Assembly: GCA_905221605.1 (NCBI GenBank)
Contig: CAJNDS010001236.1
Span: forward strand, 673,152-737,151
Length of the DNA: 64,000 nt
Direction: 5' to 3'
From: Symbiodinium natans
Taxonomy: Eukaryota; Sar; Dinophyceae; Suessiales; Symbiodiniaceae
In this document: positions 34,101-40,998 of the stretch, in pieces
How the letters are laid out: every line of letters begins with the position of its first letter
How positions within the stretch are numbered: the first letter of the stretch is position 1
The notes under the pieces: generated by a model
Seen by the model: the letters and a program-made list of their open reading frames with translations, nothing else
Told to the model about the DNA's origin: nothing
The model's database searches: none
Program-made: the position numbers and the translations under genes

Positions 34101-36940
34101 GGCCCCTAAGCTGCAAAGTGTGCACATCGAACCCGAGGCGGTGACAGCCAAAGACAAAACTCGAAAGAAGAGCAAAGGGAGCACACTTTTCGCTTCGCCC
34201 CTACGTCAGTCGAACTCAGAAGCCAACCCTAAGGCCCTAACCCAAGCTCCTTGCACCCTAAACCAGCAGCTGGCTGGTTCTTAGTAGGGAATGAGGGAAT
34301 GAGGTACCTTATATAATCCCTTCAAGGGTATATATAGGGCCCTAGTCCCGTCAGTCCGTACTAAGAACCAGGGGGGACAGCCCTGCTATGCCTTGCGAGG
34401 AATTCAGCCCAGCTGGCCGAACGCGGCATGCAAAGGCAAGGTGAGAGTTCAGTGTTGAACGATCGTTCGACTTGCCTAGGGTTATATGTTGAGATGTTCC
34501 CCCTTATACTCAGAGTCCTCAATAGGGGTTCTAGTACCCCCCATTGTTCGTAAAAAGGGGGAGCATCCCAAGTTGTATGTGATATTGGCTTCACAGGTTT
34601 GGCGTTTATGCGGTTTGGGTTCGGCAGGCTTCCTCAGAGGCGGAGGGATGGAGAACTGGAGGGTGTCGGCTGTTGAGCATTGGGATGAGATTTCCGAGTC
34701 TGCGATGCGCGGATTATTGTGTGTTGCGCAATCCTTCCCCAGTCCGGTCCCCTGCGGCAAGCTTCCTACAGTAACGTGCCAAAGAACAACCATGGAAAGT
34801 CTGCCCTAAGAGATGCTTAAGCAAACCTTATAGAATCACTTCAAGGACAGAGGGAGGGAGGGAGGGAGGGAGACAGAGAGAGAGGAGAGTCCTTGGATGC
34901 GCAATGGCATAGGAAGTAGGGTTTAGGGTTCGGGTTTAGGGTTTAGGGTTGAGGGTTGAGGGTTTAGGGTTTAGGGTTTTTGGTTCAGGGTTTAGGGTTT
35001 AGGGTTTAGGGTTTAGAGTTTAGGGTTTAGGGTCTACACCTTAAACACGAAAACTTCCTGAGAAGGACCCCGTGGAGCTGCTGCAGCAGGTGGCAGCCAG
35101 CCAACTCCGGCAGCTTTGTTTCAAGCGCAGCCTTTTGGGGATTGGAGGGTTGAAAGCATGTGCAGAGCTTTTAGTGACTTTAGTGCTTAAGGTTGAGAGG
35201 GTTGTGTGTGTGTGTGTCTTTTTTGGGGTTGAGGGTTGAGGGTTTAGGGTTTAGTGTTTAGGGTTTAGGGTTTAGGCTTAGGGCGTGGGATTCAAACTCA
35301 CCTTCCAGCTCACCCCTTCCAGGTAGACCGCAAGCCCTCCGAAACCCCTTCTTCCCCCTTACGTGACCTGAACCCTAAACCCTACACCCTACGCGCTAAG
35401 CCCTGAACCCTGAACCCTAAACCCTAAACCCTAAACCCTAAACCCTGCACCTCCCCTTTCAGGCGCCTGGAGAGGCAAGGCTTCGACTCACCCCGGGCGG
35501 CCTTAGGTTTTCAGGCGCCGGGCTTGCACAGTGATCAGAGTTTGGGGACCCTAACCCTCCCTAAAACCCTGACGCCCTAAAGCCCTAAAACCCTAAAACC
35601 CTGAAACCCTAAAGCCCTAAAGCCCCAAACCCTAAACCCTAAACCCGAACCCTGCAAGCCTTTTTCGAATCCTTTCCAGATTCAAAGATGTTGGAGATTT
35701 GAAGCAGGGAGGGTTGCAAAGAAGCTTCCGCCATGAAATGCGGGGTATTGCACTACCCCGCATTCCATGGGCGCGAGCGCGTTTGATATGAAGCAGGTTT
35801 ATGTGACTGTTTTTGGTGAGTGTATATAAGGTTCCTTTTTTAATATTGGTGAGTGTATATACTTGGTGTCCTTTTGGGGGTACAAGAAATATAGACCCTG
35901 CTTCATATAGTAAAATGGAGGAGGGTGGGACCCCAACGAAGGCAATTGCTGCCTGAAGCCCTAAACCCACTTAAGCTCGCCTAGGCACCATTCGAATTGT
36001 CCCTGTTGGGTCTTGAAGTGTACTGCGGTTGAGGATTTCTGGTCTTTACGCAAAGGTACCATGAGTGGAAGTATGTGGCTGGGCGATTTTAGGTTGAGGG
36101 CAGTTCGGGGCTGCGATTTTGCTGCGCGAGATTCTGAGATTCAAGAATTGCTCTGTTCCGAAAGGATCTTCAGGTGTGTGCTATTGCTAGTGCAACCTTT
36201 AAGCCCTACAAGCTTACCCTAAGCCCCCTAAACCCTAAACCCTAAACCTTAAAAGCAGACAGGACAGCAACTTTCTGGACAAGGCCTCGGCTGCGCAAGA
36301 GTTCATCACACGCCTGGCAGTCGGCATCTTCCCACAAGGCCGGTGGTTTGGTCAAGGGCGCTGAGCCCCGAGATGTTGTAGGCCGGGTTTCGTGAGAGTT
36401 GGGAGTGCTTTTGGGTTTAAGTTTGCGGGCTTAGTTGCCAGTGGAATCCGCAGAGTTCATTGTAGTGAAGGCTGTCATTTGGCAGGGAATTTGGGATGTG
36501 ACGGTTTGGCTTGAGGTCCCGTTGAAATGCCGGGCTGAGCCGTAAGTTGAAGACTATGAGTTTGGGGGGATGCAGGTCATAATCCCTGCGTTGCAGGCAC
36601 CATCAACAAGCAGGCCATGAAGGACTACCGCGCGACCTTGGTGACGGCGCGTATCAACGGATTTGGCATCCGAAATTTTCTGCAGCTTCAGACGAGCTAC
36701 AACGCCACACAGATGCATGGGAGTTCGGAGCGATTCAATCGGAAATGTCATGTTCCAAGGGTCCACGATTTCTATGTCTTGCGTAGGACTCACTTGCAGA
36801 GCTATATAGACACAAAAGGAGCTCCCAACTGCTCACTGTCAAGGCCATCGGATTGGATTTCCTGGGCGTGGACAGCCTCTACCAGACCACCTACGAGGGA
36901 CTGCCTCGGCTGGCCATACAGGAGTGGGACACCGTGACAG
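16097..36940 (+). CDS. Exon train: very large split gene or gene cluster, product unidentified
   Basis: About 35 exon candidates of 23-140 bp lie on the + strand; each is listed separately. Reading phase agrees across many neighbours (17994-18208; 20560-22340; 24564-28518; 30621-32459; 33642-35089; 36263-36940), which random open stretches would not do. Phase breaks elsewhere mean missed exons or wrong ends. Introns are 150-2200 bp and rich in telomere-like arrays and hairpin elements. I recognise no family. The minus strand has nothing comparable. Confidence 0.5.
16203..16256 (+). CDS. Exon candidate
   Basis: Acceptor TTACTGCAG, donor GCCT/GTTGAC. Keeping phase with both neighbours gives SDGFANSHACNACNRVA; frame 1 would give the more hydrophobic IATVLQTAMLAMPAIGWP. 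Frame unresolved. Confidence 0.4.
16342..16372 (+). CDS. Exon candidate
   Basis: Acceptor CTTAAAG and a perfect donor AG/GTAAGT; reads LGIEAELCV. In phase with the exon before it. Confidence 0.45.
17596..17618 (+). CDS. Micro-exon candidate
   Basis: Only 23 nt: acceptor TGCCGAG, donor CACG/GTCAGA, reads FVIGEPA. Weak. Confidence 0.25.
17674..17704 (+). repeat. Short CCCTAAA array
   Basis: Four units in an intron. Confidence 0.9.
17994..18038 (+). CDS. Exon candidate
   Basis: Acceptor AACTTCAG, donor TCTCCA/GTACTT; reads ELEASSKQRLIYSSP, in phase with the next exon. Confidence 0.45.
18175..18208 (+). CDS. Exon candidate
   Basis: Acceptor GCGCGTAG, donor GCGG/GTTGGG followed by a G run; reads MFAFDELDEQA. 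The Met could be an initiator but the AG before it fits splicing. Confidence 0.5.
18667..18707 (+). repeat. Short CCCTAAA array
   Basis: Nearly six units in an intron. Confidence 0.9.
18793..18827 (+). CDS. Exon candidate
   Basis: Acceptor CTTGCAAG; reads VEEAAAVERDAE with the split Val supplied by the previous exon; GC donor (GAG/GCCTGT), or GT four bases later. Confidence 0.45.
18843..18948 (+). repeat. TAG/TAT trinucleotide-like microsatellite
   Basis: Imperfect mixture of TAGTAGTAT and TATTATTAG, followed by T and G homopolymers (18970-18994). Sits in an intron. Confidence 0.9.
19016..19052 (+). CDS. Exon candidate
   Basis: Acceptor GGTTTCAG, donor GGGAG/GTCAAG; reads TCGFEVELDSRE, in phase with the next exon. 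Confidence 0.4.
19470..19563 (+). repeat. Hairpin element, family ending AACATCCCAA
   Basis: Shares AAGGACTGTTAGTATAAGGG and the following GAACATCCCAA with 45613-45647; an inverted relative lies at 34495-34576. Introner-like or MITE-like. Confidence 0.5.
19575..19689 (+). CDS. Exon candidate, acidic
   Basis: Acceptor TACATCCAG, donor ACCG/GTGCTT; 115 nt. Reads ASGFIDFDALDAAEQERDGD then a Gln/Asp-rich tail ending WGPT. GC-rich with strong codon-position bias, unlike the surroundings: one of the clearest exons. Confidence 0.6.
20152..20291 (+). CDS. Exon candidate
   Basis: Acceptor AACCTACAG (a second AG at 20178 is possible), donor CGCCT/GTAAGC. Reads DVVLTSLRQIAQRCAFERER, then SSFVCQRHTPTGEVVRMFAD. 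The GTAAG donor and codon bias make it one of the best. Confidence 0.6.
20560..20663 (+). CDS. Exon candidate
   Basis: Acceptor GACTGGAG, GC donor (CCGGAG/GCTCCG). Reads LFFRLALPRSPAELRQLGA then SWLTRALRRARTLPE. In phase with the next exon. Confidence 0.55.
21451..21514 (+). CDS. Exon candidate
   Basis: Acceptor TTTCTGACAG, donor CCCG/GTGGCC; reads DAVVSDILAIRPLSAEGLRI. In phase on both sides. Confidence 0.5.
22285..22340 (+). CDS. Exon candidate
   Basis: Acceptor TCGTTGCAG, donor TTTTTG/GTGGTG; reads ACQLMEVVFTPPRDPQFL. Confidence 0.5.
22341..24563 (+). other. Intronic or intergenic stretch, no clear exon
   Basis: A CA dinucleotide run (22596-22614), short TTTAGGG-like pieces and low-confidence open stretches on both strands. 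The phase break between 22340 and 24564 implies at least one exon was missed here. Confidence 0.5.
24564..24653 (+). CDS. Exon candidate
   Basis: Acceptor ATCACCTGCAG, donor GGCAG/GTTTCG. Reads RAEDTSFVSGINFLRLLESE then LEASWAILA. In phase with the next exon. Confidence 0.55.
24929..25011 (+). repeat. Telomere-like array (TTTAGGG)n
   Basis: About eleven units, one TTTAGTG variant. Confidence 0.95.
25101..25172 (+). repeat. Telomere-like array (TTTAGGG)n
   Basis: Ends 12 bp before the acceptor at 25184; one of few G-rich arrays found on the acceptor side. Confidence 0.95.
25185..25244 (+). CDS. Exon candidate
   Basis: Acceptor CTTTCATAG, donor GCCG/GTGAGT; reads PESNEVAQHASRQAESAPA. In phase on both sides. 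Confidence 0.5.
26214..26297 (+). CDS. Exon candidate
   Basis: Acceptor CCCATAAG, GC donor (TCCG/GCCCAT) followed at once by a TTTAGGG array. Reads LLITEWSRVPSTFTSFSPE then PAWGLQLS. Confidence 0.55.
26303..26370 (+). repeat. TTTAGGG array grading into TTAGGGC variants
   Basis: Five TTTAGGG units are followed by about six TTAGGGC/CTTAGGG units, a block of one variant in tandem. Starts 6 bp after the exon. Confidence 0.9.
26658..26696 (+). repeat. Short TTTAGGG array
   Basis: Five to six units with one GATTTAG variant. From 26697 to 27070 I see no convincing exon. Confidence 0.9.
27071..27155 (+). repeat. Telomere-like array (TTTAGGG)n
   Basis: Twelve nearly perfect units within a long intron. 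Confidence 0.95.
27563..27603 (+). repeat. CCCTAAA array just before an exon
   Basis: Six units that end about 10 bp before the exon at 27613. Confidence 0.95.
27613..27693 (+). CDS. Exon candidate between two telomere-like arrays
   Basis: Acceptor GATCGAAG keeps phase with 26297 (an alternative AG at 27604 adds three codons). Reads KLVVMLPRTQQQCYIRPEGH then AKLCLT; donor ACAG/GTCTGG, 16 bp before a TTTAGGG array. In phase with the next exon. Confidence 0.6.
27709..27797 (+). repeat. Telomere-like array (TTTAGGG)n just after an exon
   Basis: About twelve units with single variants; faces the CCCTAAA array upstream of the same exon. Confidence 0.95.
28426..28518 (+). CDS. Exon candidate
   Basis: Acceptor CCTGTGCAG, donor GGCAG/GTTTCA. 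Reads LGGFASPFAAAPALPGGSAL then TVETLQDWQA. Phase matches the exon before. Confidence 0.6.
28759..28800 (+). CDS. Exon candidate
   Basis: Acceptor CTACACGCAG, donor CTTGT/GTAAGC. Phase with neighbours favours AAQSHIPRRTCL; the other open frame reads TQQPSPTSPAERAC. Confidence 0.4.
28816..28937 (+). repeat. Degenerate CCCTAAA array
   Basis: CCCTAAA mixed with AACCCTAAAA-type variants between two exons. Confidence 0.85.
28994..29061 (+). CDS. Exon candidate
   Basis: Acceptor CGCGCAG; reads RTGSSEVMDSDQLRRRSPRE; the donor GTTTAG is the first unit of the TTTAGGG array that follows. Confidence 0.45.
29062..29118 (+). repeat. TTTAGGG array starting at a donor
   Basis: Eight units; the array supplies the apparent GT of the intron. 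Confidence 0.9.
29283..29312 (+). CDS. Micro-exon candidate
   Basis: Acceptor AACACAG, GC donor; reads IQETTEGLA, in phase with the next exon. Confidence 0.3.
29631..29669 (+). CDS. Exon candidate
   Basis: Acceptor AACAAGCAG, donor CCTG/GTGGCT; reads EALADPEPQWGFP. Confidence 0.45.
30088..30169 (+). CDS. Exon candidate
   Basis: Acceptor TTTCCGCAG, donor GCCAG/GTGGGG; reads LRSSSIIGLSPPAKPVSERA then ELWTLMP. A second frame is also open. Confidence 0.45.
30533..30594 (+). repeat. Telomere-like array (TTTAGGG)n
   Basis: Nearly nine units. Confidence 0.95.
30621..30703 (+). CDS. Exon candidate
   Basis: Acceptor GGCACCCAG; reads LIWSSNKLEFRAPVQPSRAV then FGLHCWQ; the GT donor (at 30704) is inside the first unit of a telomere-like array. 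Phase runs on correctly into the next four exons. Confidence 0.55.
30704..30783 (+). repeat. TTTAGGG array starting at a donor
   Basis: Eleven units in a 131-bp intron; the array makes up most of the intron. Confidence 0.95.
30835..30919 (+). CDS. Exon candidate
   Basis: Acceptor GGGTGCAG, GC donor (CTTCAG/GCTTCG). Reads RRRGAFPGDFFIRSFYDAWS then SKRRLLLQ. Confidence 0.55.
31174..31236 (+). CDS. Exon candidate
   Basis: Acceptor ATAGCCCAG, donor TGGC/GTGGAT; reads DSFLTHAVSSRLVTGISTDA. Confidence 0.55.
31237..31969 (+). other. Intron: A-rich then G-run sequence, no exon seen
   Basis: Includes an A-rich tract with repeated CAACTATCAACTT-like words (31580-31860) and a G run (31899-31924). Confidence 0.6.
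31970..32038 (+). CDS. Exon candidate with GA donor
   Basis: Acceptor CTGCTTCAG; reads VTLTLSRGSKAKWTIQTRAD then AMP; apparent GA donor (CCG/GAATAA). In phase on both sides. Confidence 0.5.
32312..32400 (+). repeat. CCCTAAA/CCCCAAA array before an exon
   Basis: Runs up to 10 bp before the exon at 32410. Confidence 0.85.
32410..32459 (+). CDS. Exon candidate
   Basis: Acceptor CTCCCAAAG, GC donor (ATCAG/GCATGG); reads DWLVGEVWRCARPLEI. Confidence 0.5.
33155..33213 (+). repeat. CCCTAAA array before an exon
   Basis: Eight units, about 48 bp before the exon at 33261. Confidence 0.95.
33261..33323 (+). CDS. Exon candidate
   Basis: Acceptor TTTGTTCAG, donor GGCAG/GTCCGG; reads NRPEPVTPLPRIMVDFARLA. 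TTTAGGG units begin 17 bp after the donor. Confidence 0.55.
33642..33694 (+). CDS. Exon candidate
   Basis: Acceptor CCCCGCAAG, donor AAGG/GTATAG; reads GRSARRGVILEPLEEAK, in phase with the next exon. Confidence 0.45.
33905..33930 (+). CDS. Micro-exon candidate
   Basis: Acceptor TTCCACGCAG, donor AATGCA/GTGAGC; reads FPKKDFNA. In phase on both sides. Confidence 0.45.
34081..34140 (+). CDS. Exon candidate
   Basis: Acceptor CAATCAG, donor GAGGCG/GTGACA; reads DLGLQELAPKLQSVHIEPEA. The frame stays open to 34284. Confidence 0.45.
34274..34371 (+). repeat. 98-bp hairpin element with perfect 13-bp inverted ends
   Basis: Ends are CTGGTTCTTAGTA and its exact reverse complement. The inside shares GGTACCT and ATATATAGGG words with 59590-59740. 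Introner-like or MITE-like. Confidence 0.7.
34917..35034 (+). repeat. TTTAGGG array with variants
   Basis: About sixteen units including GTTGAGG variants; a GGGA run (34852-34872) precedes it. Confidence 0.9.
35066..35140 (+). CDS. Exon candidate, 3' end uncertain
   Basis: Acceptor CCTGAGAAG; reads DPVELLQQVAASQLRQLCFK. A GT donor lies at 35090 (CAGCAG/GTGGCA); otherwise open to about 35140. Confidence 0.45.
35368..35450 (+). repeat. CCCTAAA array before an exon
   Basis: Degenerate then perfect units, ending 13 bp before 35463. Confidence 0.9.
35463..35506 (+). CDS. Exon candidate
   Basis: Acceptor CCCCTTTCAG, donor CTTAG/GTTTTC; reads RLERQGFDSPRAAL. In phase with the next exon. Confidence 0.45.
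35551..35647 (+). repeat. CCCTAAA/CCCTAAAG degenerate array
   Basis: Mixed 7- and 8-bp units. Confidence 0.85.
35726..35770 (+). repeat. Short perfect hairpin
   Basis: AATGCGGGGTA and its reverse complement flank a 6-nt loop. Confidence 0.6.
35786..35908 (+). repeat. Hairpin element with inverted ends
   Basis: ATATGAAGCAGG at the left and its reverse complement at the right. Inside, GGTGAGTGTATATA occurs twice. Confidence 0.6.
36131..36173 (+). CDS. Exon candidate
   Basis: Acceptor TGCGCGAG, donor TTCAG/GTGTGT; reads SEIQELLCSERIF. Confidence 0.4.
36263..36350 (+). CDS. Exon candidate
   Basis: Acceptor AGCAGACAG, donor TTTG/GTCAAG. Reads DSNFLDKASAAQEFITRLAV then GIFPQGRWF. The leftover G joins the next exon to make Gly. 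Confidence 0.6.
36597..36640 (+). CDS. Exon candidate
   Basis: Acceptor TGCGTTGCAG; reads TINKQAMKDYRATL; donor CTTG/GTGACG keeps phase with both neighbours (the frame stays open further). Confidence 0.55.
36844..36940 (+). CDS. Exon candidate
   Basis: Acceptor CTGTCAAG, probable GC donor (GACAG/GCGCTG). Reads AIGLDFLGVDSLYQTTYEGL then PRLAIQEWDTVT. The frame continues to a TGA at 36988-36990, but that lies in a hairpin element. Confidence 0.6.
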
Positions 36941-36982
36941 GCGCTGGGGCCCATTTCTCTGCCGATATCAGGCGTACTCTGG

Positions 36983-37063
36983 GGGCCTGAATAACTAGAA
37001 TAGGGTTTTGGGTATAATTATGAAGGGGCCATAGAGGAATACTATTAGTAGTTATTCCGACCC
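36983..37063 (+). repeat. 81-bp hairpin element
   Basis: Imperfect inverted ends (GGGCCTGAATAAC / GTTATTCCGACCC). A related copy lies in reverse orientation at 52705-52799, and a partial one at 33083-33150. Confidence 0.65.
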
Positions 37064-37287
37064 AAAAGTAGGCTTGCAAGTAGGCCGTGGCCCAAAACTG
37101 ATCCCGAGCGAGCCTTCCTTCCGCCAGAGCCACAGCCGAAACCACAAAAACACTGAGCTCCTTAAACCCCTGAAACAAGACCAAGGGAGGACGGACGTAG
37201 ATTTCAGGTTGAAGAAATCTGAAGCCTTGAGATTTGGCTGTGATTTTTTGTGGTTGCGAGGCGCCTCCTTGGGGCGGTTGGGTTGTT

Positions 37288-37364
37288 AGGGTTTAGGGCT
37301 TGGGGCTGAGGGTTTTAGTGTTTAGGGTTTGGGGTTTAGGGTTTAGGGTTTAGGGTGCAGGGTT
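37288..37364 (+). repeat. TTTAGGG array with variants
   Basis: Upstream of the retrotransposon insertion. A CGCCGCAG acceptor-like site follows at 37390. Confidence 0.9.
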
Positions 37365-37403
37365 CAATCAGAAGCCCCATGCCTCGCCGCAGAAGCAGTT
37401 TAA

Positions 37404-37583
37404 GCGGGTTGTGCTTAGCGAAGCGTTTGCACTTTTAGCGTCTCGGTGTTACATCGGAACAGATAGTAGCACGTGGAGCGAAGCGACGCGTGTTTAATAT
37501 TGTCGTTGTTGTTAGTTCTGCTGCTCAAGGCAGGGGTACAGCTTGCAGCAGTAGGTAGCTGGCAGGATTCTTTCGATTGAGCC
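37404..37583 (+). repeat. Split direct repeat A1 (5' end of element 2)
   Basis: Starts GCGGGTTGTGC and ends ATTGAGCC, immediately before an ATG at 37584. Confidence 0.9.
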
Positions 37584-38985
37584 ATGCTGACTGGTGATTT
37601 TGGTGACTGCGTTGTCGCCAACACCGGGGTGCTGTCGGCTTTTCAACATTGGCCGGCTACGAGGCTGGCCACATTGGCAGATTTGTCCGACGCTGAGCCG
37701 CTGCTATTTCTGCGGGGCATGTTGGACTGGAAGCAGACGAGACGGAGCTGGAAGATTTCAAGGCATTGCTTGCAGCAGTCCTGCCGTGGGCGAAGGCCTC
37801 GTGGTCTGCGGCGGGCTCCGAAGCTTCTCTGTGGGCTGCTCGTGCTGTGAAACGAGCTCGTGTGGAGCGGAGCACTCCTCTGGAAGCGGTTGCAGTTTCT
37901 TCTCAAGCGCCTCCGACAACGGCAGGTCAGGAACGGTTGCCTAAAACAGTGGCGAGTTGGAGGCCTGCGAAAGGTGGCGGAGATTTGGCTCTTGTTGATG
38001 TCGAGGAGCAGAGGCAAGGGCAAGAGTCTTCGATGCGGGCGCGCTGGATAAAGGAGCTGGCATGCTTAGTGGAAAAATGCGGTCTTCCGGCGGCTGGGCC
38101 CTTTGTCGGGCCTCAGCGGGAATTGGCCATGAAACGGCTCGGAAAAGGACGGCGTCCGGCGACTTTGCGCAAGCACGTGAGAACGTGGCAGCGCATTTCC
38201 CGTTGGATCTCGTGCGCCTTTGGTGTTTCATGGCCATCTGCAGAGCACTTCGTCGCTTACCTGCATGTGCGGGCCGCTGAGCCTTGTGGTCGCACTGTGC
38301 ATGCAAGCTGCCTCAAATCTTTGCTTTTTCTGGAATCAGCGGGCGAGCTGTCGGAGGCTGACAAGGTCAGTCGTCATCCGGCCATTCGTAACAGCCTCGA
38401 GGAGCTGGCCCTTGAATTGTCAGACAAGGATCTGCGTGGCAAGCGGCAAGCGTGTCAGTTGCTGGTCACACAGGTCTGCGCCATGGAACGTCTTGTGGTG
38501 AGTGGCAAGGGGCCTCGCTTCATTCGGGCTTTTGCTTGGTTTAGGTTGTTTAAGTTGTGGGGCTGTCTGCGTTACTCGGACACCGAAGGTATGCCAGCCA
38601 AGTCAGTGAGTTTGGAGCATCGCGGTTTATGTGCGCGGCTTGATCGCACAAAAACTAGTGGCCCAGGCAAGAAGCTGGAAGTGCTGTTCGCCTACGTGTC
38701 CAAGGATGCTTGGCTTGTGGAAGCAGATTGGCTCAGCTGCGGTTGGCCAAGCCGAGATCTGGAGGGCTGCGTGGGAAAAATGGCTCGCTACTGTCGCGCT
38801 GCGGCCATGTCACAGGCTTTGTTCCAGTCACTGGAGATTGCGCCGTGCAAAGCGGCGGAGTTAGCAGCCTGAGGCGAAGCTCATGCCCATGGGTTTAGGT
38901 GTGCTGCTGTGGAGCGAGCATTCCGAGCGAGCCACGATGCGGAGCTGGTCTGCGTGTTGCGATGTATGGGAGGTCCCGATTTCCT
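37584..38985 (+). pseudogene. Tyrosine recombinase-like gene, frameshifted
   Basis: Begins ATG at 37584 in frame 3 (MLTGDFGDCVVANTGVLSAF), moves to frame 2 near 37735 and to frame 3 near 38875. Recognisable parts: FIRAFAWFRLFKLWGCLRYS (Arg box near 38560); DRTKTSGPGKKLE (Lys hairpin near 38645); and LLWSEHSERATMRSW at 38910-38955, the HxxR box. The final GRW/Tyr part is not clear. The family places this domain first in the element, not last as in element 1. At least two 1-nt shifts break it. Confidence 0.65.
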
Positions 38986-39442
38986 AGATGAGGAGAGCAT
39001 TCTGTCCAAGGTAGCGCGGCGCCTTGACGACCTGGGCTTGGGCCATTCTGCGCTGCAGCCGTTGTACAGCTTCGCGGTGGATTCAGCAGAAACTGCGTCA
39101 CTTACAGCCAGTGAGCATTCTGATGAGGATAAGGGTGTGGAGGCTTTGGCGGCAGAGTCTGAGCCGGTTCTGCTCGAAGACACAGACGCGCATCTGGGGC
39201 GGTTTTTCCTGAGCATTGTTGGGTCTGCGAAGCGCAAGACTCTGCACAAAGGAGGTGCATGCCATCGCGTTCCCGGCGTGCGCTACCGCCGCTTTGTCGA
39301 CTGCGGCACTGAGTACCCACGCCGCGATGCCTATGACCGTGTTTGTAGGGATTGCTTCCCACGTGGTGTGGTTGCAGGAAACGACAGCAGCTCCGATGAA
39401 GCCGATGGTTCATCTTCGTCTTCTGAGACTGATGCAGCGTGA
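38909..39442 (+). CDS. Cysteine/histidine-rich retrotransposon ORF
   Basis: Open in frame 2 to a TGA at 39440. The acidic middle (SEHSDEDKGVEALAAESEP) is followed by KTLHKGGACHRVPGVRYRRF, then CGTEYPR and VCRDCFPRG, then an acidic serine tail. The His/Cys spacing suggests metal binding (inference). It probably continues the recombinase product through another frameshift near 38950. Confidence 0.5.
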   Translation: MERAFRASHDAELVCVLRCMGGPDFLDEESILSKVARRLDDLGLGHSALQPLYSFAVDSAETASLTASEHSDEDKGVEALAAESEPVLLEDTDAHLGRFFLSIVGSAKRKTLHKGGACHRVPGVRYRRFVDCGTEYPRRDAYDRVCRDCFPRGVVAGNDSSSDEADGSSSSSETDAA

Positions 39443-39742
39443 GGGCTCCCCTTTTCAGCGTCCTAGCTTCAAGCAGGGCTTCAGGGCTAGGACCTGGGCG
39501 CTGTGGTGCCTGGGTTTTCTCCACGGCAGGATGCAGGCTTGCCGGCTGTGGAGGAGTGAAGGACTTGCAGGGTGTGAAAGGGTCAGTTGCTGGTGCGCTA
39601 GGGCGTGCTGGTTTCTTCTTGGAGTGGCCGAGCAGGCGTGTTGCGCGGTGCTTTTGCAGCAGCTTGTCTTTGCTTCTCTCTCAGGTGGAAGTGATTGTTG
39701 TCGCTTGGCCTTGCTTGTCTTTCTTGCTTTGCACTTGCGATC

Positions 39743-40974
39743 ATGGCAGAGGAAGAGCTCGCAGAAGCGCGAGTTGGAGATGATCAAGTCGCTGGACCCA
39801 GACCTGGCGGGCCTCTTGCAATGCAAAGAGGTCTCACTCAAGACGCAGGCGCTGTTGGCGTCCAAGAAAGTCGAAACCATCAGTCGCTTATCAGCAATGG
39901 TGGACGACCGCAAGGCTGTGCAGGAGTTCTGCGCAAAGGCGCTGGGTTTGGCGCCAGACGCCCCCGAGAGCATGGTGGAGGTGGCGTCTGTGGTGGACGC
40001 TTGGGAATCAGCCTGTATGCGTGTGGAGGCCAGGAATAAAGCGGAGGCTGAGGCAGTGGTGGGCGGCCTTCCCAAGGTCGTTGCACGCACTGAGCTGGCC
40101 CAACTGAGGGAGCGATTCGAGGCTTCCTTCTACAGCTTGCCGGACAAGTTGATGCCAGCCAATGCCACATTGGAGCAGCATTTTGATATGGTAGACAATG
40201 GAGAGTTCCAGTATCTTTCTCTGAAGGTGTACGCGTCCAGGGAAGATGCGGCCCGGGAGCCTTTTGCGGCTTCCATCGACAGGAGCACGGGCACGATCAA
40301 AGTTCGCAAAGGCCAGGTGGCGGTCCCACTGCCAAGGACTGCTGAAGAACTGCGCCTACGTCTACGCTTGGTGCCCCATGCGTTTGTGCTTTGTTCTTTG
40401 CGCTACCCCCATGTCGCGTCCTTGAAAGGCATTGCTCCGTCGCACTTACAATTACGCCGACTTTCTTTTGGGCGACTTCGTTCTGGGTTTGCAAGCTCGG
40501 GATGCAGCAGGTGCCGCAGTGTCTTCACCGGCTTTGCAGCAGATGCTGGCCTACGAGTACCAACTGCGCAAAAGCATGATGAAGGGTTTGAACGAGGGCA
40601 AGAGTCTGGCGTCAGCCATGGAGCAATCTATGGCCGATTTGGTTCTCAAGGAGCGCTATTTTTGTCACCCCCTGTGCTTTGAGTGCAGTCAGCCAGGCAA
40701 GCCGGCCAAAGTGCGTGAGCACTCCCGCCGTCGTGGGCGACAAGGCGGGCCTCAAAAGGGGCTCGGCAAAGGGAAAGGTAAGTCGCTGGGTCTTGCCAAA
40801 GTGTGGAATAAGTTGAAGCGTGTTACGGATGACGGGCAGCAGATCTGCTTCAAGTTCAAGGGTCAGTGTGACCGTGCGCATGTTTGTCAGCTATGCCTTG
40901 CCAAACATCCCGTGCACGCGTGCCCGTTGCTGCGAGAGGACAAGGCAGGCGTTGGTGTGCCGATCCAGGAGTGA
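39743..40974 (+). pseudogene. Gag-like gene with zinc-binding tail, frameshifted
   Basis: ATG at 39743 reads MAEEELAEA in frame 2. The frame moves by one base near 39770 to frame 3 (LEMIKSLDPDLAGLLQCKEV and onward), and near 40435 to frame 1 (TYNYADFLLGDFVLGLQARD). The end holds basic GKGKGKSLG and a Cys/His cluster, ICFKFKGQC...HVCQLCLAKHPVHACP, which suggests a nucleic-acid-binding knuckle. Stop TGA at 40972. Confidence 0.6.
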
Positions 40975-40998
40975 CTCGGGGCGGAAGCAGGCGCGCCC